A stretch of 64,000 nt of DNA from the NCBI RefSeq assembly GCF_000688295.1, contig NZ_JHZF01000015.1, positions 62,001 to 126,000 on the forward strand, in the 5' to 3' direction. The notes beneath the pieces were generated by a model that was not told where the DNA came from, did not search any database, and saw nothing but the letters and a program-made list of their open reading frames with translations. Shown piece after piece: positions 27,608-36,418 of this stretch. Numbering within the stretch: position 1 is the first letter of the stretch; each line of letters starts with the position of its first letter. Made by a program: the position numbers and the translations under genes. The stretch comes from Pseudooceanicola nanhaiensis DSM 18065. Lineage in GTDB: Bacteria; Pseudomonadota; Alphaproteobacteria; Rhodobacterales; Rhodobacteraceae.

Positions 27608-28840
27608 TCACTGCGTCAGTTTCGCGGTGATCTGGGCGAAGAGCTCTTCGTTCTCCGCGTCCCTTCCCACCGGTTCCTGCGTGTAGCTGATCTTGACGAT
27701 GACGATGTCGTTCTCCGGATCGACGCGGATGAACTGGTGGTGCAGGCCAAGGGCCATGAAGACGTCGCTCGCCGCATCGGTCCACCATTGGTACTGGTAA
27801 CCCATCGGCGCGCCTTCTGCGAAAGGCTCGTAGCCCTCGTCCGGCACGGTCGCCTCGGTCACCCAGTCTGCCGGGACGACCTGCTGCCCGTTGGCCATGC
27901 CGCCCTGCAGGAACATCTGGCCGAAGCGCGCATGATCGCGGCCGGTGACGGCGAGACCCGCGCCGAAGAACTCGCGCCCCACGTCGTCGGGGCCGTCCAT
28001 GATCCAGTAGGCATCGTGTTCCGCGCCCATCGGTTTCCAGAGCTTTTCGGACATGTATTCGGCCCCGGTCTTCCCGGTGACGCGCTCGACGATGCAGCCC
28101 AGGACACTGGTGTCGAGCGTGGCGTAGTTGAAGACGGCGTCCGGCGCGTTGGCCCCGGGCTCGCTTTCGTTGGCCGCGTAGTCGCACCAGCGGTAATTGT
28201 AGGCGACGAGCGAGTTGTCATGCACCGTGGTCAGCTGGGTCTCGCTTCCGAATTCGTAGCGTTCTTCCCAGTTCACGCCGGAGCGCATGCGGAGCAGGTC
28301 CCGCACCGTGGGCCCGTCGTAACCGGAGCCCTCCATCTCGGGCAGGTAGGTCGTGACCTTGTCGTCGAGGCTTTCGATCAGGCCGTCGGCGCGCGCAAGG
28401 CCGATCAGGGTGGAGGTATAGGATTTCGCCACCGAGAAGGTCAGGAACCGGGTGTCCGGCCCGCTGCCGTTGCGATAGGTCTCGTGGACGAGTTCTCCGT
28501 CCTTCAGCACGACGAGCGCGTTGGTCCGGGTCCTCTCGAGTGCGCCTTCGAGGTCGAAGGTCTCGCCCTGGATGGTGTAGTCGCCTTCCAGCGACATCGG
28601 GTTTTCCGGCAGCTCCCACACCGTGTCGCCGGCGGCCACCTCGCGGGTGGCGAACATCTGGTCCATGTGCTGGAACGTCAGATAGTTGAGGCCGGGCATG
28701 AACATGTTCGCCCGCGCCTCGATCATCGTGGGCGCGAGCCAGCGGCTCGGGTCGTCCGACTGCGCCAGGGCGGGCCCTCCCATGCTGGTCAAGGCGGCGG
28801 CGGCCGTCAGTCCCGCCGCGACATAGTTCAGTTGAAACAC
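27608..28840 (-). CDS. Serine hydrolase, beta-lactamase/penicillin-binding-protein fold
   Basis: 410 residues with a Sec signal peptide cleaved near ALA-QSDD, so periplasmic or exported. The SxxK active-site motif is S136-VAK in LTFSVAKSYTSTLIGLARAD. The central RDLLRMRSGVNWEERYEFGS is typical of class C beta-lactamase-like esterases and 6-aminohexanoate-dimer hydrolases, and AYNYRW may supply the Tyr motif. Substrates in this family range from esters to D-amino-acid peptides; a true beta-lactamase is not implied. It is divergent from the TetR gene at 29116, which may regulate it. Confidence 0.8.
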   Translation of the reverse strand: MFQLNYVAAGLTAAAALTSMGGPALAQSDDPSRWLAPTMIEARANMFMPGLNYLTFQHMDQMFATREVAAGDTVWELPENPMSLEGDYTIQGETFDLEGALERTRTNALVVLKDGELVHETYRNGSGPDTRFLTFSVAKSYTSTLIGLARADGLIESLDDKVTTYLPEMEGSGYDGPTVRDLLRMRSGVNWEERYEFGSETQLTTVHDNSLVAYNYRWCDYAANESEPGANAPDAVFNYATLDTSVLGCIVERVTGKTGAEYMSEKLWKPMGAEHDAYWIMDGPDDVGREFFGAGLAVTGRDHARFGQMFLQGGMANGQQVVPADWVTEATVPDEGYEPFAEGAPMGYQYQWWTDAASDVFMALGLHHQFIRVDPENDIVIVKISYTQEPVGRDAENEELFAQITAKLTQ

Positions 28841-29059
28841 GCGTATCTCCTCTCAGCTGTCTTGCACGCTGTCGACGGCAGCCCGCCTCCTGTCCTGCCG
28901 CGTTGCGGCCAGCCTGCATGGGCATGGCATCCGTGCCCGGGCTGGCGTATCCGGGTTCAACGAGGCCCTGCCGATGGGACGGCGGGGCAGTCCCCGAGTG
29001 CAGGAGCGTGACAGACGATGGACCAGGACCCTCCCCAGACCGGTCGACGGCTCCATTGC

Positions 29060-29093
29060 TATTGACGATAAAGTTTTAGTCAATAAAAACTTT
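29060..29093. promoter_or_regulatory. Nested inverted repeats, probable TetR operator
   Basis: In an otherwise GC-rich gap this AT-rich patch holds TATTGAC-N12-GTCAATA (29060-29085) overlapped by AAAGTTTT-N8-AAAACTTT (29070-29093). TTGACG at 29063 could be a -35 element. It lies 22 bases before the TetR gene. Confidence 0.55.
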
Positions 29094-29115
29094 TACGGAG
29101 TAAAGAAAGATCCGG

Positions 29116-29862
29116 ATGAAGGGCACGAGGGCGCAGAGGCAGGGCATGGCGGCATCGGACGCGACAGCCATCAGCCCGGATGGCGAGCACGGGGCCGAAG
29201 GAAGCCTCCGGTCCCGCAAGAAGGCGCGGCGGCGGGAGGAGATCCGCGACCACGCAAGACGGCTTTTCGGCGAGCGCGGCGTTGACGCGACCACCATGGC
29301 CGAGATCGCCGAAGCTGCGGGCGTGTCGCCCCCGACCGTGTTCAACTATTTCGGCAACAAGGACGGCATCCTCATCGCGATCATTGCCGAGGGGGCCCAG
29401 AAGGCGCGCGAGACCAGCAATGTGCTGGAGCCGAGGACGGACGTGACCTTCCTCGAGACGGTGATGACGGTCTTCACGGACATCTCGGTGGAGACCATGA
29501 ACATCGCCAGCAAGCGCATCTGGCGCTATGCCAACGCCGCGGCGATGCGCCATCCGACGACCGGGCTTGCGATGTCGTTCCGGCAGGTCGATGACGCGCT
29601 GCTGGACCTCATCACGGTGATCCTGTCGCGCTACGACCTCACCCTGCATTCCGGTGCGACCGGCGATCCGCGCGCCATCGCGCATCTGTTCTACGACGTC
29701 TGGACCCAGACCTTTCACGGGTTCATCCGCGACGCGGGAATGACGGTCGATGCGCATTGCGCCGAGTTGGAGGCGCGGTTCGCGCCGCTTTGCGACATGA
29801 TCTTTTCGCCCGGCTTCCTGGCGAGACCGGAGTTGGTCAGGTCCCCGAACGAACAGGGCTGA
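29116..29862 (+). CDS. TetR family transcriptional regulator
   Basis: 248 residues. After a polar 35-residue leader comes the TetR DNA-binding domain: REEIRDHARRLFGERGVDAT, then TMAEIAEAAGVSPPTVFNYF and GNKDGILIAII. The ligand domain is helical. It is divergent from the serine hydrolase gene, and the dyads at 29060-29093 in between are the obvious operator. A later ATG at 29146 would give a shorter leader. The inducer is unknown. Confidence 0.9.
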   Translation: MKGTRAQRQGMAASDATAISPDGEHGAEGSLRSRKKARRREEIRDHARRLFGERGVDATTMAEIAEAAGVSPPTVFNYFGNKDGILIAIIAEGAQKARETSNVLEPRTDVTFLETVMTVFTDISVETMNIASKRIWRYANAAAMRHPTTGLAMSFRQVDDALLDLITVILSRYDLTLHSGATGDPRAIAHLFYDVWTQTFHGFIRDAGMTVDAHCAELEARFAPLCDMIFSPGFLARPELVRSPNEQG

Positions 29863-29888
29863 CACGTCGGAGCCGGCAGATGCACCGG

Positions 29889-29918
29889 AGGCGAAGGGTC
29901 GTTCCGGACCCTTCGCCT
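29889..29918. terminator. Bidirectional hairpin between convergent genes
   Basis: Twelve-base perfect stem (AGGCGAAGGGTC, 29889-29900, with its complement at 29907-29918) and a GTTCCG loop, between the TetR stop and the stop of the DJ-1/PfpI gene. No clear U-run. Confidence 0.6.
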
Positions 29919-29937
29919 GCCGGGATGCATGTTGCGC

Positions 29938-30531
29938 TCAGCTGTGCCGGATTTCCGTGCCCAGCACCTTCAGGCATTCGCGCATGAAGGCGGCCAGCGC
30001 GGTCCAGCCCTTGGCCGAGACCATGTTGCCGTCGACATAGGCTTCCTTCGGATCGGCGTCGTAATAGGTGCCGCCGACGGCCACCACCTCGGGCGCGCAG
30101 GCACCGAGCCCGGCGACGGTCCTGCCCTTCAGGACGCCGGGCACCGCCATCAGGATCTGCACCCCGTGGCAGATGGTGAAGATCGGCTTCCCGGTGTCGT
30201 GGAAGTGCTTCACGATCGCCTGCACCCGGGGATCGGTGCGGATGTATTCCGGGCCGCGCCCGCCCGCCGCGTAGACCGCGTCGTAACTGTCGAGCTCGGC
30301 CTCGGCTTCCGAGAAGGTCTTGTTGATCTCGGCATTGTGGCCCGGCTTCTCGGTGTAGGTCTGGTGCCCCTCGAAATCGTGCAGCGAGGTGGCGATCATG
30401 TCGCCCGCATTCTTGTCGGGGCAGACCACGTGGATCGTATGGCCGACGGCCTCCATGCCCTGCTGGTAGACGTAGATCTCGTATTCTTCGGTGAACTCAC
30501 CGGTCAGCATGAGGATTTTCTTGCCGCTCAT
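29938..30531 (-). CDS. DJ-1/PfpI family protein (class I glutamine amidotransferase-like)
   Basis: 197 residues. The start GKKILMLTGEFTEEYEIY contains the family's early Glu, and the nucleophile elbow is FTICHGVQILM with C121. YAAGGRGPEYIRTD precedes it. Members include glyoxalase III/deglycase-like proteins, chaperones and amidases; which one applies is not clear. It is last in line after the ABC importer genes, but a hairpin at 30558-30586 separates it from the binding-protein gene, so co-transcription would be partial. Confidence 0.85.
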   Translation of the reverse strand: MSGKKILMLTGEFTEEYEIYVYQQGMEAVGHTIHVVCPDKNAGDMIATSLHDFEGHQTYTEKPGHNAEINKTFSEAEAELDSYDAVYAAGGRGPEYIRTDPRVQAIVKHFHDTGKPIFTICHGVQILMAVPGVLKGRTVAGLGACAPEVVAVGGTYYDADPKEAYVDGNMVSAKGWTALAAFMRECLKVLGTEIRHS

Positions 30532-30557
30532 CTGGGTCTCCTGCGTCTTTGGGTGAT

Positions 30558-30586
30558 CCGTCCGGCCGAACGGAGTGGCCGGACGG
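30558..30586 (-). terminator. Hairpin after the substrate-binding protein gene
   Basis: Ten-base perfect stem (CCGTCCGGCC, 30558-30567, with GGCCGGACGG, 30577-30586), nine-base loop, 13 bases past the stop of the leftward binding-protein gene. It may cap the ABC transcript or attenuate read-through into the DJ-1/PfpI gene. Confidence 0.5.
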
Positions 30587-30598
30587 TGCTCTGGATGG

Positions 30599-31564
30599 TC
30601 AGAACGGGCTGTCCGGGAAATAGAACTGGTCGGCGTTCTCGGGCGTGATCAGCGGGGCATCCAGCTTGAACGATCCGCGCATCGGCGCCTGGCCGGCGAA
30701 TTGTGCCGCGGTCATGTACATGGCCGAGGCGATCATCGACGGCGGGTAGGGGGTCGAGATCGGGGTGCGCTCGTCACCCGCCTTCACCATCTCGATCACC
30801 TGCTTCATGCCGTTGCCGCCCAGCATGTACTGGACGTCCTCGCGCCCCGCCTGGTCCACGGCCTCGATCACGCCGAGCAGCATGTCGTCGTCGTTCGCCC
30901 AGACCGCGTCGATGTTGGGATACTTGCCGAGGTAGTCCTGCATCAGGGTGAAGGCCTCGTCCTGGTTCCAGTTGGCGTACTGGATGTCGAGGATCTTGAT
31001 GTCGGACTGGTCGATGACGTCCTGGAAGCCCTTGATGCGCTCGTCGTCGATCACCGTCGGGATGCCGCGCAGCACGACGATCTCGCCGGTCCCGCCCAGC
31101 TTCTCGACCAGCCATTTCGCGGTGTTGGCGCCGACGGCGATGTTGTCACCGGCGACGTAGAGGTCCTGGATCGACGGGTCCGACAGGCCACGGTCCACCA
31201 CCGTGATGAAGGTCCCGTTCGAGGCGACCTGTTCCACCGGGCCGGTCAGCTCCTCCGAGGTGAAGGGCAGGATCACCAGCGCGTCGAGCTCGTTGGTGGC
31301 CGAGAGGTCCTCGAGCGAGGCGACCTGGGCCGTGGCCGAGGACGCGGTGGAGACGATGACGTCGATGTTCGGGTAGGCCGCCTCGAGCTGCTTCTCGGCC
31401 TCCTGCGCGTGGTAGACCACGCCGCCGGTCCAGCCGTGGGTCGCGGCCGGGATCGACACCGCGATGGTGAAGTCCTTGTCCTGCGCCTGTGCGGCCGCGC
31501 CGGTCAGCGCCCCCGCGATTGCCGCCGCGGATAGCAGTGCGGCCCCTTTCGTTCTCAGTTCCAT
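30599..31564 (-). CDS. Sugar-type ABC transporter substrate-binding protein (RbsB-like)
   Basis: 321 residues with a Sec signal (LLSAAAIAGALTGAAAQAQ), periplasmic. The two-lobed PBP type I fold starts DFTIAVSIPAATHGWTGGVV, with YVAGDNIAVGANTAKWLVEK and DAVWANDDDMLLGVIEAVDQ, as in ribose/erythritol-class binding proteins. GGAGGAGGG stands directly before ATG 31564. It is third in the importer operon after the ATPase and permease. The ligand is not evident; the neighbouring alcohol and aldehyde dehydrogenases suggest a sugar, sugar alcohol or related polyol. Confidence 0.9.
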   Translation of the reverse strand: MELRTKGAALLSAAAIAGALTGAAAQAQDKDFTIAVSIPAATHGWTGGVVYHAQEAEKQLEAAYPNIDVIVSTASSATAQVASLEDLSATNELDALVILPFTSEELTGPVEQVASNGTFITVVDRGLSDPSIQDLYVAGDNIAVGANTAKWLVEKLGGTGEIVVLRGIPTVIDDERIKGFQDVIDQSDIKILDIQYANWNQDEAFTLMQDYLGKYPNIDAVWANDDDMLLGVIEAVDQAGREDVQYMLGGNGMKQVIEMVKAGDERTPISTPYPPSMIASAMYMTAAQFAGQAPMRGSFKLDAPLITPENADQFYFPDSPF

Positions 31565-31603
31565 GGTTCCCTCCTCCATTGGGTTCATGTGCGCTCCGTC
31601 CGT

Positions 31604-32599
31604 TCAGCGGGAGCTTGTGAAGCGGTGAGCCAGCATGGCGATGATGATGATCGCCCCCTGGACCGCGGCGACGAGGTATTCCGACACCATGTCCGACAGG
31701 ACCATGACGTTGGCGATGACCTCGAGAATGAGTGCGCCCGCGACCGTGCCCCAGATATGGGCCTTGCCGCCGCGCAGCAGCGTGCCGCCGATGACCACGG
31801 CGGTGATGACCTGCAGCTCCCAGAGCTGGCCGGTGGTCGGCGTCGCGGCGCCGAGGCGCGGCACGTAGCAGATCGCGGCCACGGCGACGCAGAAGCCCTG
31901 GATGACGAAGGCCATGGTCCGCACGCCGCCCACATGCACGCCCGAGAAGCGGGCGACATCGGCATTCGAGCCGACGGCGGTGACGCGGCGGCCGTATTTC
32001 GTCCGGTAGAGGATGAAGGCGCCGAGAAGCGCGATGACCAGCGTGATGATGACCGGGTAGGGCACGCCGAGGAAATCGCCGAAATAGAGCGGGCGGTAGG
32101 CGGCGCGCAGGCTGCGGTCGATCGAGAGCGAGCCGCCGTCGGTCATGTAGGTGATGAGCGCGCGGAAGATGCCCATGGTGCCGAGCGTGACGATGAAGGG
32201 CTCGATCCGTCCCACGGTGACGATCAGCCCGTTCATCAACCCGCAGAGCGAGCCCACCACCAGCGCGACGAGCGCGCCGACCGGGATCGCCCAGGGCCCC
32301 AGAGAGGGCGCGAGCGCGTTCATCGCCATGATCATGATGCCGACCACGAAGGCCAGCATCGAGCCGATCGAGAGGTCGAGGCCCCCGGTCGCGATGACGA
32401 AGGTGGCGCCCACGCCGATGATCGCGATGAAGGCGCTCCGCGTGATCACGTTCAGCATGTTGTTCGCCGACATGAAGTTCGAGTTGATCATCGTGCCCAG
32501 CAGGATGATCACGCCGAGGGCGATGAAGGGGGCGAGGTCGCCCCAGCGGATCCGGAAGCCCTCGCTCTCGGGTAGCGTTGCGATCTCGGCGCTGCTCAT
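31604..32599 (-). CDS. Sugar-type ABC transporter permease (RbsC-like)
   Basis: 331 residues, about ten hydrophobic segments. Family landmarks are FVIATGGLDLSIGSMLAFV, GLMNGLIVTVGRIEPFIVTL and YRTKYGRRVTAVGSNADVAR (the coupling region touching the ATPase), with GGTLLRGGKAHIWGTVAGAL near the end. It forms the homodimeric inner-membrane channel of a ribose-class importer. Its ATG overlaps the stop of the ATPase gene (ATGA). Confidence 0.93.
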   Translation of the reverse strand: MSSAEIATLPESEGFRIRWGDLAPFIALGVIILLGTMINSNFMSANNMLNVITRSAFIAIIGVGATFVIATGGLDLSIGSMLAFVVGIMIMAMNALAPSLGPWAIPVGALVALVVGSLCGLMNGLIVTVGRIEPFIVTLGTMGIFRALITYMTDGGSLSIDRSLRAAYRPLYFGDFLGVPYPVIITLVIALLGAFILYRTKYGRRVTAVGSNADVARFSGVHVGGVRTMAFVIQGFCVAVAAICYVPRLGAATPTTGQLWELQVITAVVIGGTLLRGGKAHIWGTVAGALILEVIANVMVLSDMVSEYLVAAVQGAIIIIAMLAHRFTSSR

Positions 32600-34152
32600 G
32601 CGCGTTTCCTCCCCTCGGTGTCCTTGCCGCTGCTCGCGGCGGCGTAGACGACGTTCTGCTCGGTGATGTCCCCGCCCGTCAGCTCGGCGACGAAGCGACC
32701 GCCGCGCATGACGAGCACGCGGTCGGAAAGACCGACGAGTTCGGGCAGCTCCGACGAGATCACGACGCAGGCCTTCCCGGCCCGGACGAGACCGTCGATG
32801 AAGCGGTAGATCTGGCTCTTGTTGCCGATGTCGATGCCGCGCGTCGGCTCGTCGATGATGACGACCGAGGGGTCGGCCTGCATCACCTTGGCCAGCAGCA
32901 GCTTCTGCTGGTTGCCGCCCGAAAGCTGCCCGGCCTCGATCGAGAGGCTGCGGACGCGGATGTCGTAGTCCTCCACCGCGGATCTGACGACCGCGGCCTC
33001 CTTCTTCCGGTCGAGGCGGAGGCGCGGATTGATCATGTCCATCGCCTGCAGGATCAGGTTCGGCCCCAGCCCCTCGTTCAGCAGCAGGCCCTTCCCCTTG
33101 CGGTCCTCGGTCAGGTAGACGACCCCCGCCGCCATCAGCGCGCCGACGCCGGGCTTGGCGACCGCCGTGCCGTTCACCCGGATCGCGCCGGCCTGGGAGG
33201 GGCGGAGCCCCATCAGGCCCTCGATCAGCTCGGTCCGGCCGGCGCCGATCATGCCGCCGATGCCCAGCACCTCGCCGGGCCGGACGCTGAAGGAGCCGGT
33301 GATCCTGCCGTGGTCGACCGTCAGGTCCTCGACCGTGAGCGCGGGCTCGGCCGTCGCCGGCTCGCGTTTCGGCGGGTAGAGCATCGAGAGCTCGCGCCCC
33401 ACCATCAGTTCCGCCATCTGCCGCTGGTCGAGATCGGCGGCCGGCCATGTGCCGATCATCTTGCCGTCGCGCAGGACGGTGACGCGGTCGGCCAGCGCCT
33501 CCACCTCTTCCAGCCGGTGCGAGATATAGAGCACGGCGACGCCCTGCGCGCGCAGGTTGCGCACGATGTCGAGCAGCGCGTCGACCTCGTCATGCGCCAG
33601 CATCGCGGTCGGTTCGTCGAGGATGATGACCTTGCGGTCGTCGAGCAGGGCGCGCGCGATCTGGACCAGCTGGCGCTGCGCCAGCGGCAGGTCGCCCACG
33701 ATGGTCCAGGGTCGCGCCGAGGCGCCGACCTGCGCCAGAACCTCGGCGGTGCGCCGGTTCATCCGCCTGTCGTCGACGGCGAAGAGGCGGGACAGTTCGC
33801 GCCCGAGAAAGAGGTTCTGCGCCACGGTGAGATCGGGGGCGAGAAGGATTTCCTGGTGCACCAGGACGATCCCCGCATCTTCGGCCTGAACCGCATTGGT
33901 GAAGGCGACCGGCGCGCCGGCCATGGCCATCGCCCCGCCGGTCGGCTCGGCATGCCCCGACAGCAGCCGCATCAGCGTCGACTTGCCGGCCCCGTTCTCG
34001 CCGATGATCGCGTGGACCTCGCCGGGCCGGATATCGAGCGTCACATCGCTGAGCACGGTGATCGGCCCATAGGCCTTCGACAGGCTCTCGGCGCGCAGCA
34101 CCGGCGCGGGGGCGGTCCGACCCGGCGCGGTATCGGGGGCCGCGAGGCTCAT
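32596..34152 (-). CDS. Sugar-type ABC transporter ATPase, two nucleotide-binding domains (RbsA-like)
   Basis: 518 residues with two ABC domains in one chain. The first (about 20-250) has Walker A GENGAGKST and Walker B VIILDEPTAML, with LPLAQRQLVQIARAL in the signature position, so the LSGGQ there is degenerate. The second (about 270-500) has a degenerate Walker A (GGMIGAGRTEL), a clear signature QLSGGNQQKLLLAK and VVIIDEPTRGIDI, as usual for RbsA-type proteins. It powers the importer with the permease at 31604 and the binding protein at 30599. The ATG overlaps the GntR stop. Confidence 0.93.
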   Translation of the reverse strand: MSLAAPDTAPGRTAPAPVLRAESLSKAYGPITVLSDVTLDIRPGEVHAIIGENGAGKSTLMRLLSGHAEPTGGAMAMAGAPVAFTNAVQAEDAGIVLVHQEILLAPDLTVAQNLFLGRELSRLFAVDDRRMNRRTAEVLAQVGASARPWTIVGDLPLAQRQLVQIARALLDDRKVIILDEPTAMLAHDEVDALLDIVRNLRAQGVAVLYISHRLEEVEALADRVTVLRDGKMIGTWPAADLDQRQMAELMVGRELSMLYPPKREPATAEPALTVEDLTVDHGRITGSFSVRPGEVLGIGGMIGAGRTELIEGLMGLRPSQAGAIRVNGTAVAKPGVGALMAAGVVYLTEDRKGKGLLLNEGLGPNLILQAMDMINPRLRLDRKKEAAVVRSAVEDYDIRVRSLSIEAGQLSGGNQQKLLLAKVMQADPSVVIIDEPTRGIDIGNKSQIYRFIDGLVRAGKACVVISSELPELVGLSDRVLVMRGGRFVAELTGGDITEQNVVYAAASSGKDTEGRKRA

Positions 34153-34835
34153 TCGAAGGCCGCCGCGAGCCGGTCGCGGGAGCGCTCGATGTGGTCGTGC
34201 ATCGCGCTGTAGGCATCCTCGGGCGCGCCGGCGCGGAAGGCGGCAAGCAGGCGCTCGTGTTCCTCGAGCGCCTCCTGCGTGACGCGGCTGTGGAACATCA
34301 GGCGGAAGATGTGCAGGTGGATGTGCTGGTCGTTGAGCGCCTGCCGGACGAATTCGTTGTCGGCGACGCGCAGGATCTCGTCGTGGAAATGGGCGTCCGC
34401 CCGGGCGAAACGGGAATAGCGGCTGTTGCGGTCGACCGGCTGCTCGCCCTTCTCCATGTCCGCGGCGGCGCTTTCGATCCGCGCCAGCGTCTCGGGCGTG
34501 AGCTTCCGGCAGGCCTGCCGCGCGCTCTCGGGTTCGAGCATCAGGCGGAACCTGTAGAGGTCGTCGAACTCCTTGCGGGTGAGCTGGGGCGAGGCGGAAT
34601 AGCCGATCAGGTGGGCCTTGCGCACCAGACCCTCGCGCTCCAGCCGGGTGAGGGCCTCGCGCACCGGGGTCTGCGACACGTTCAGTTCGCGCGCCAGCCC
34701 GTCGATGGGGATCCGCGCGCCGGGCGGGATCTCCAGCGACATGATCTGTTCGTAGATCCGCTGGTGCACGCTTTCGGCAATGCTCGAAGGCCGCACGAAC
34801 CCGCCCTTTTCGTCGCGATCCGCCGTGACTGCCAT
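34149..34835 (-). CDS. GntR family regulator, FadR/FCD subfamily
   Basis: 228 residues. The N-terminal winged helix (ESVHQRIYEQIMSLEIPPGA, then LNVSQTPVREALTRLEREGL) is followed by the all-helical FCD effector domain with the metal-site residues expected in RADAHFHDEILRVADN and SAMHDHIERSRDRL. FCD regulators commonly sense carboxylic acids or sugar acids. It is the first gene of the importer operon and divergent from the dehydrogenase genes, so it probably represses both sides. Confidence 0.92.
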   Translation of the reverse strand: MAVTADRDEKGGFVRPSSIAESVHQRIYEQIMSLEIPPGARIPIDGLARELNVSQTPVREALTRLEREGLVRKAHLIGYSASPQLTRKEFDDLYRFRLMLEPESARQACRKLTPETLARIESAAADMEKGEQPVDRNSRYSRFARADAHFHDEILRVADNEFVRQALNDQHIHLHIFRLMFHSRVTQEALEEHERLLAAFRAGAPEDAYSAMHDHIERSRDRLAAAFE

Positions 34836-34893
34836 GCGTTCCTCCCCACTTCAGCATTCTTGACAAGGCCGAACCTAACACTGATAGGATGTC

Positions 34894-34906
34894 GTATGTC
34901 AAATAC
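34894..34906. promoter_or_regulatory. Candidate GntR operator in the divergent catabolic promoter
   Basis: GTATGTCAAATAC (GTAT...ATAC dyad) lies in an AT-rich patch within the 105-base gap between the GntR start and the rightward genes. ATAGGAT also occurs twice nearby. FCD-type regulators bind short GT...AC dyads of this kind. Confidence 0.4.
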
Positions 34907-34940
34907 AATATCATATAGGATCTGATCCGGGAGGGGACGC

Positions 34941-35188
34941 GTGCTGGTTTCGATCGGAGATCTTCGGAACGTCGCAAAGAAGGCGCAGGTGCCGCGCGGT
35001 GTGGCCGCGGCGCATGCGCGTCTCCAGACCGATCTCCTGGTCGAGGCCGAGCTTCGCGGGCTGGCGCCCGGTGGCCGTGCCCGGCGACGGGATCGCGCCC
35101 GCCGGGCGCAGGCGCTCTGCGACGGCATCGCGCTGCCCGGCGCCCGCTACGACGAACTGCACGCCCTCGCAGAGGGCAGACGACATGA
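34941..35188 (+). pseudogene. Decayed type-2 malate/lactate dehydrogenase (Ldh2 family), internal deletion
   Basis: The first 35 codons (LVSIGDLRNVAKKAQVPRGV, then LLVEAELRGL) match the conserved N-terminus of the type-2 malate/L-lactate/ureidoglycolate dehydrogenase family. They run directly into what looks like that family's C-terminus (RAQALCDGIALPGARYDELH). The roughly 250 central residues with the catalytic and NAD sites are gone. The C-terminal piece reads to a stop (TGA 35186-35188, overlapping an ATG) only after a one-base shift. A Shine-Dalgarno (GGGAGGGG) still stands before the GTG/ATG start region. Confidence 0.55.
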
Positions 35189-35199
35189 CAGGAGACGAA

Positions 35200-36405
35200 A
35201 TGACCCTATTCGGCACGATCAGAGCCCCGCGCGAACTGATTTTCGGCAGCGGCCAGCGCGCGGCCCTCGGCAAGGTCGCGGCCACGCTTGGCAGGCGGGC
35301 GCTGGTGGTGACCGACGAACGGCTGGCCGGCGACGCGGATTTCCGCGCCATGGTCGCGCAGCTCGAGGCCGCGGGCCTGGCGGTCCGGGTCGATGGCTCG
35401 ACCCTGCCGGACGTGCCCGTCGAAACCGCCGTCGCCAGCGCGGAGGCCGCGCGGGACTTCGCGCCCGACCTGGTGATCGGGGTCGGCGGCGGGTCCTGCC
35501 TCGACATGGCGAAATGCGTGGCGGTCCTGCTGACCCACGGCGGCACGCCGCAGGATTACTACGGCGAGTTCCTGGTCCCCGGCCCGGTCATGCCGCTGAT
35601 CGCCGTGCCGACCACCGCCGGAACGGGCTCCGAGGCGACGCCGGTGGCGGTGCTCTCGGATTCGGAGCGCCAGCTCAAGGTCGGCATCTCCTCGCCCCAC
35701 ATCATTCCCACCGTTTCGATCTGCGACCCGGACCTGACGCTGACCTGCCCGGCCGCCCTGACCGCCATCGCCGGGGCCGACGCGCTGACCCACGCGATCG
35801 AGGCCTTCACCGCGATCCGCCGCGCGCCCGAACCGGGGCTGGCGCAGGAGCGGGTCTTCGTCGGCAAGAACGCGACCTCGGACCATTTCGCGCTGACCGC
35901 CATCGGGCTGCTCTGGGAGGGGCTGGAGGCGGCCTGCGCCGACGGCCGAAACGCCGAGGCGAGGGCGCAGGTGATGCTCGGGGCCACCACGGCCGGGCTG
36001 GCCTTCGGGGTGGCCGGGACCGCCGCGGCCCATGCGATCCAGTACCCGGTCGGCGCGCTGACCCATACCGCGCATGGCGCGGGGGTCGCCTGCCTGATGC
36101 CATACGTCATGGCCTGGAACGCTCCCGAGATCGGTCCCGAGCTGGACCGGATCGCCGCGGCCATCGGCCTGACAAGCGGCGCGGAGGTGATCCCGGCGAT
36201 TGCGGCACTCTTCGGGCGCATCGGCATACCCCGCACGCTCCGCGACCTCGGGCTCGCCGAAGACAAGCTCGACTGGGTGGCCGAGCAATCCTGCGGCATC
36301 GCGCGCCTGATCCAGAACAACCCGCGCCCGCTGCCGCCCGAGGACATGCGTCGGCTGGTCGGCGCGGCCTTCCGCGGCGAGCTGGCCGTGCTCGAAACCC
36401 ATTGA
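35200..36405 (+). CDS. Iron-containing alcohol dehydrogenase
   Basis: 401 residues, group III alcohol dehydrogenase. It has an NAD loop VIGVGGGSCLDMAK, then PTTAGTGSEATPVAVL. The metal site is spread over ADALTHAIEAF and HAIQYPVGALTHTAHGAG, with the His ligands in place. It oxidises an alcohol (or reduces the aldehyde) in the cytoplasm. ATG 35200 is preferred because AGGAG lies five bases upstream; an in-frame ATG at 35185 also exists. The gene is followed after 13 bases by an aldehyde dehydrogenase, so the pair probably takes an alcohol to an acid. The AlphaFe group gives no finer substrate. Confidence 0.92.
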   Translation: MTLFGTIRAPRELIFGSGQRAALGKVAATLGRRALVVTDERLAGDADFRAMVAQLEAAGLAVRVDGSTLPDVPVETAVASAEAARDFAPDLVIGVGGGSCLDMAKCVAVLLTHGGTPQDYYGEFLVPGPVMPLIAVPTTAGTGSEATPVAVLSDSERQLKVGISSPHIIPTVSICDPDLTLTCPAALTAIAGADALTHAIEAFTAIRRAPEPGLAQERVFVGKNATSDHFALTAIGLLWEGLEAACADGRNAEARAQVMLGATTAGLAFGVAGTAAAHAIQYPVGALTHTAHGAGVACLMPYVMAWNAPEIGPELDRIAAAIGLTSGAEVIPAIAALFGRIGIPRTLRDLGLAEDKLDWVAEQSCGIARLIQNNPRPLPPEDMRRLVGAAFRGELAVLETH

Positions 36406-36418
36406 CGGAGATCCCAGG

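Noticed and set aside
27608-28840. Antibiotic-resistance beta-lactamase
   Set aside because: It has SxxK and the general fold, but its sequence is closer to esterase/6-aminohexanoate-hydrolase-type serine hydrolases; resistance cannot be claimed.
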